Origin: Thauera sp.
GTDB lineage: Bacteria > Pseudomonadota > Gammaproteobacteria > Burkholderiales > Rhodocyclaceae
Length of the DNA stretch: 7,919 nucleotides
Assembly (NCBI GenBank): GCA_023150215.1
Contig: JAKLLJ010000148.1
Location: 1 to 7,919, forward strand
Reading direction: 5' to 3'
The first letter of the stretch is position 1, and every line of letters begins with the position of its first letter. The notes below the pieces were generated by a model. It saw only the letters and a program-made list of their open reading frames with translations, did no database searches and was not told the origin of the DNA. Positions 6,435 to 7,919 of the stretch are shown in pieces. The translations under genes and the position numbers were made by a program.

Positions 6435-6695
6435 TTACTCCTCGTGGACGTCGAACTGACGGTCGATGTCGCCCATCTTCTTCGCGTAATAGAAGATCAG
6501 CGCGATGAAGATGTAGATCGACCCCTGGTGAGCGAACCAGAAGCCGAGCGGATAGCCTCCCAGCGAGATGCTGTTCAGCGCGGGCGCAAAGAGGATGCCG
6601 GCACCGAACGAGACCACGAACCAGATGATCAGGATCTTGGTCAGGAGGCCCAGCGTGGCTTTCCAATAGCCGGACGCACTGTTGTTTTCCATCAT
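6435..6695 (-). CDS. DUF4212 small subunit of sodium:solute symporter
   Basis: This 86-residue protein has two hydrophobic helices (about 15-36 and 50-71) and a short acidic C-terminus ending HEE. It is the first gene of the operon with the large symporter subunit, separated from it by seven bases. DUF4212 proteins are annotated as small subunits of VC_2705-type symporters and almost always sit in this position. Conserved residues shared with the second copy at 3714-3974 include YW, WF, FG, PLGF and QGS. Two ATG codons stand in tandem, at 6695 and 6692. GAGGAG ends two bases before the first and five before the second, so the second may be the main start, giving 85 residues. A TATAAT promoter and a 5'-terminal hairpin lie upstream. 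How the small protein helps transport is not established. Confidence 0.88.
   Translation of the reverse strand: MMENNSASGYWKATLGLLTKILIIWFVVSFGAGILFAPALNSISLGGYPLGFWFAHQGSIYIFIALIFYYAKKMGDIDRQFDVHEE
6438..6443 (-). promoter_or_regulatory. Symporter ribosome binding site inside the DUF4212 stop region
   Basis: The last two sense codons of the small-subunit gene, GAG GAG, form a Shine-Dalgarno sequence ten bases before the symporter ATG. A second AGAGG (6435-6431) overlaps the TAA stop but is only three bases from the ATG. Placing the site in the upstream gene implies translational coupling and balanced production of the two subunits. Confidence 0.65.
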
Positions 6696-6721
6696 GTCTC
6701 CTCGTTATAAGTGAAACGCCG

Positions 6722-6767
6722 CCACTGCTGCGCCGCAGGCCGGAGGCACCTGCGGAACATGCAGTGG
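6722..6767 (-). promoter_or_regulatory. 5'-terminal hairpin in the symporter operon leader
   Basis: CCACTGC (6722-6728) pairs with GCAGTGG (6761-6767). Inside it CCGCAGG (6733-6739) pairs with CCTGCGG (6749-6755), with a 4x5 internal loop and a nine-base apical loop. If transcription starts about seven bases past the TATAAT box, near 6768, this fold begins at the second base of the transcript. Such a cap could stabilise the mRNA; a DNA operator is the alternative. Confidence 0.5.
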
Positions 6768-6774
6768 TGACACG

Positions 6775-6780
6775 ATTATA
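6775..6780 (-). promoter_or_regulatory. Perfect -10 box (TATAAT) of the symporter operon
   Basis: TATAAT reads on the minus strand at 6780-6775, about 80 bases before the DUF4212 start. No good TTGACA-like -35 lies 16-18 bases upstream (GGGATA is the best), which suggests dependence on an activator. The surrounding sequence is markedly AT-richer than its neighbours. Confidence 0.65.
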
Positions 6781-6791
6781 AGAACATCAGT

Positions 6792-6817
6792 CTTACTTAT
6801 CCCTTACAGAAGCTTAC
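6792..6817 (-). promoter_or_regulatory. Three phased GTAAG direct repeats over the -35 region
   Basis: GTAAG occurs on the minus strand at 6817-6813, 6807-6803 and 6796-6792, with steps of 10 and 11 bases, about one helical turn. They span roughly -25 to -50 from the predicted transcription start, where the -35 box is weak. This is the layout expected of an activator or response-regulator site. The protein is unknown and chance is possible with so short a unit. Confidence 0.4.
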
Positions 6818-6865
6818 GGATCTTGGCCTTGCGCAGTCAGCCGTGAACCGCGACACGGTGGACGC

Positions 6866-6899
6866 AAAAAACCCCGCCGGCGCCGGAGCGCGGGCGAGG
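6866..6899 (-). terminator. Intrinsic terminator of soxYZ
   Basis: On the minus strand CCTCGCC (6899-6893) pairs with GGCGGGG (6878-6872), with one G-T wobble. The 14-base loop between them has its own GGCGCC palindrome, and six T residues (6871-6866) follow. It begins about 20 bases after the soxZ stop and separates soxYZ from the symporter promoter. Confidence 0.82.
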
Positions 6900-6919
6900 C
6901 TCGTCGCAGCCAGTGCGGA

Positions 6920-7246
6920 TCAGCCCGGCGCGGCGCTGATCGTGACCTCGTCGCTGCGACGCTCGCCGCGGTTGTCCTCCCAGCTCGCCAGCAGGCGCTC
7001 GCCCGCCGCGCCCCCCTTGAAACGGAAGCGCAGGAAGGGGTTGGCCGACACCGAGGGCCCGAACTCGGCGCCAAACACCAGGCGCTCGCCGTGACGGATC
7101 TCGAGTGCAGTGATGAAATGCGCCGGGATCAGCGCGCCCTTGTCATCCTTGCGCTGGCCGCTCTCCATCGGGTGGGGGATCTGCATGCGCACATCGGTGA
7201 CGCCATCGCGGACGTCGGCCCGGATTCGCATCGGACTTGCCATCAT
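6920..7246 (-). CDS. soxZ: Sulfur-oxidation carrier protein SoxZ
   Basis: SoxZ (108 residues here, the usual size) is the partner of SoxY. The SoxYZ heterodimer is the periplasmic carrier to which thiosulfate-derived sulfur is bound while SoxXA, SoxB and SoxCD act on it. The sequence carries typical SoxZ stretches: GVTDVRMQIPHPMESGQRKD (15-34), an IPAHFI segment (40-45), and a C-terminal half of beta strands with NPFLRFRFKGG (69-79) and the WEDNRGE turn near 89-95. It is a small all-beta protein without a signal peptide and, as known for the family, crosses the membrane with SoxY. The ATG at 7246 has AGGAG five bases upstream; a second ATG follows at once. It lies 25 bases after soxY in the same operon, and an intrinsic terminator follows. 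Confidence 0.95.
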   Translation of the reverse strand: MMASPMRIRADVRDGVTDVRMQIPHPMESGQRKDDKGALIPAHFITALEIRHGERLVFGAEFGPSVSANPFLRFRFKGGAAGERLLASWEDNRGERRSDEVTISAAPG

Positions 7247-7271
7247 TCGCTCTCCTTTCCTGTGCGGTGTG

Positions 7272-7736
7272 TCAGCTGCAACCGCCGATCGTGACCGCGA
7301 CCACCTTCTTCACCACATGAAAGCGCCCGTTGGCGCGCACCAGCGCGACCACGTCGGCGCTTTGCGCCATCTTCACCCGGGTCGTCACCTCGGGCTGAGT
7401 ACCCTCGGGGAGGGAGAACACCGCGGCGAGGGGGAAGGGGTTCTTGCTCACCAGGATCGCGATGCGATCGGTGCCCGGTACCCGGCTGAGCACCCCGACC
7501 GACACCGCCGAGGCGACTTCGGCGATATCCGGTGCGGTCAGGCTTATCTCCGCACCCTGCTCGGCGTGCTGCGCACCGAGCGCGGCGAGCGCGGCATCGA
7601 GGTCGCGCGCATCGAAGCCCGCGCGCGCGGCCGCTGCCTGCGCCAGTTCAGGCGCGATCACACCAGCCGCGGCGAGCAGGCCGAGCACACCCAGTCCGCT
7701 ACTGGCGCGCAGCAACGCCCTTCGTTTGCGATCCAT
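7272..7736 (-). CDS. soxY: Sulfur-oxidation carrier protein SoxY with Tat signal
   Basis: SoxY carries the sulfur substrate on a cysteine at the tip of a flexible C-terminal arm in the periplasm. This copy has 154 residues. The N-terminus has a twin-arginine signal (KRRALLR at 4-10, then a hydrophobic run to about 27), with likely cleavage after an Ala-x-Ala near 33-37. The mature body has the SoxY beta-sandwich pattern, including AILVSKNPFPLAAVF (93-107) and VVKKVVAVTIGGC (141-153). The carrier cysteine is Cys153. The family arm normally ends GGCGG, but here it ends GGCS, with one residue after the cysteine. I chose the ATG at 7736 because AAGGAG lies six bases upstream and the Tat motif follows directly; a longer frame to 7886 has no such support. 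It is first in the soxYZ operon. No soxXA, soxB or soxCD is in the window. Confidence 0.93.
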   Translation of the reverse strand: MDRKRRALLRASSGLGVLGLLAAAGVIAPELAQAAAARAGFDARDLDAALAALGAQHAEQGAEISLTAPDIAEVASAVSVGVLSRVPGTDRIAILVSKNPFPLAAVFSLPEGTQPEVTTRVKMAQSADVVALVRANGRFHVVKKVVAVTIGGCS

Positions 7737-7742
7737 CCCTTT

Positions 7743-7748
7743 CTCCTT
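7743..7748 (-). promoter_or_regulatory. soxY ribosome binding site
   Basis: AAGGAG on the minus strand stands six bases before the ATG at 7736. It decides the start against a 50-codon longer open frame that has no Shine-Dalgarno sequence and would place the Tat motif internally. Confidence 0.75.
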
Positions 7749-7817
7749 GCGGTGCGGCCGCGACAGGCTCCGCGAGCGCACCGGCCAGCGCCGCGGCGCC
7801 TGACTGCCGAGGGCCGC

Positions 7818-7823
7818 TATACT
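7818..7823 (+). promoter_or_regulatory. Possible -10 box (TATACT) for a divergent gene
   Basis: TATACT in the context GCTATACTCG lies about 80 bases before the ATG at 7902 on the + strand. The sequence 17 bases upstream is GC-rich with no good -35. The region between soxY and this ATG (7737-7901) otherwise shows no clear soxY promoter or operator. Confidence 0.4.
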
Positions 7824-7901
7824 CGCACAGCCGGCATCGATCTGGCGCACTGCAACATCGTCGTCCCGCCACCCCGCGGCCCCCACCAGGCTGGAACCAC
7901 A

Positions 7902-7919
7902 ATGAGAAGCTCCCTCCTC
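7902..7919 (+). CDS. Probable start of a divergent gene (first six codons only)
   Basis: ATG AGA AGC TCC CTC CTC runs in frame to the window edge and reads MRSSLL. A basic residue followed by Leu would suit the start of a signal peptide. A TATACT box upstream and the divergent position to soxY fit a real gene. The ribosome binding site is weak (CTGGAA). Too little is present to name a product. Confidence 0.35.

Noticed and set aside
6703..6710. A second TATAA-like box just before the DUF4212 ribosome binding site
   Set aside because: It is too close to the Shine-Dalgarno sequence to leave a normal leader and has no -35; the TATAAT at 6780-6775 is better placed.
7737..7886. An N-terminal 50-codon extension of SoxY
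   Set aside because: It has no ribosome binding site and would bury the twin-arginine signal inside the protein; the ATG at 7736 has a strong AAGGAG.

Overview
The window is GC-rich with ordinary bacterial gene organisation. Gene content and codon use point to a betaproteobacterium, most likely in the Rhodocyclales (Thauera/Azoarcus type). That is an inference from the combination of soxYZ, a DUF4212 plus VC_2705-type sodium:solute symporter pair, and GTAG-headed REP palindromes; there is no rRNA to settle it. I see no tRNA, rRNA, CRISPR array, insertion sequence or integrase.

Layout from left to right. (1) 2-1246 (+) is the 3' part of a multi-spanning permease resembling the BT1/folate-biopterin branch of the major facilitator superfamily; its start lies outside the window. 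(2) 1247-1606 has no certain gene. It holds a 29-bp perfect inverted repeat made of two GTAG-type REP units and a doubtful 53-codon ORF whose stop overlaps the next start as ATGA. (3) 1607-3664 (+) encodes a full-length EF-G-like translational GTPase with non-canonical switch motifs, that is, a paralogue of the housekeeping FusA. (4) 3714-3974 (+) encodes an orphan DUF4212 small membrane protein. (5) 4042-4425 (-) encodes a small membrane protein I cannot assign. (6) 6695-4571 (-) is a two-gene operon of DUF4212 small subunit and sodium:solute symporter large subunit. It has a TATAAT promoter upstream and a strong intrinsic terminator downstream. (7) 7736-6920 (-) is soxY-soxZ, the sulfur-carrier pair of periplasmic thiosulfate oxidation, also closed by an intrinsic terminator. 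(8) At the right edge an ATG at 7902 on the + strand, behind a TATACT box, probably starts a divergent gene that leaves the window.

How the genes fit together: the DUF4212/symporter pair is a self-contained sodium-coupled uptake system, probably for a small carboxylate such as acetate. soxYZ serves sulfur-based energy metabolism and has its own transcription unit. The EF-G-like GTPase and the orphan DUF4212 gene lie in tandem 49 bp apart, but nothing links their functions.

No wholly new multi-gene system is evident. The points most worth a second look are: two DUF4212 paralogues flanking one symporter; an EF-hand-like calcium-loop motif in a long, probably periplasmic, insertion of that symporter; a SoxY carrier arm ending GGCS instead of GGCGG; phased GTAAG repeats and a 5'-terminal hairpin at the symporter promoter; and the unassigned membrane protein just beyond the symporter terminator.
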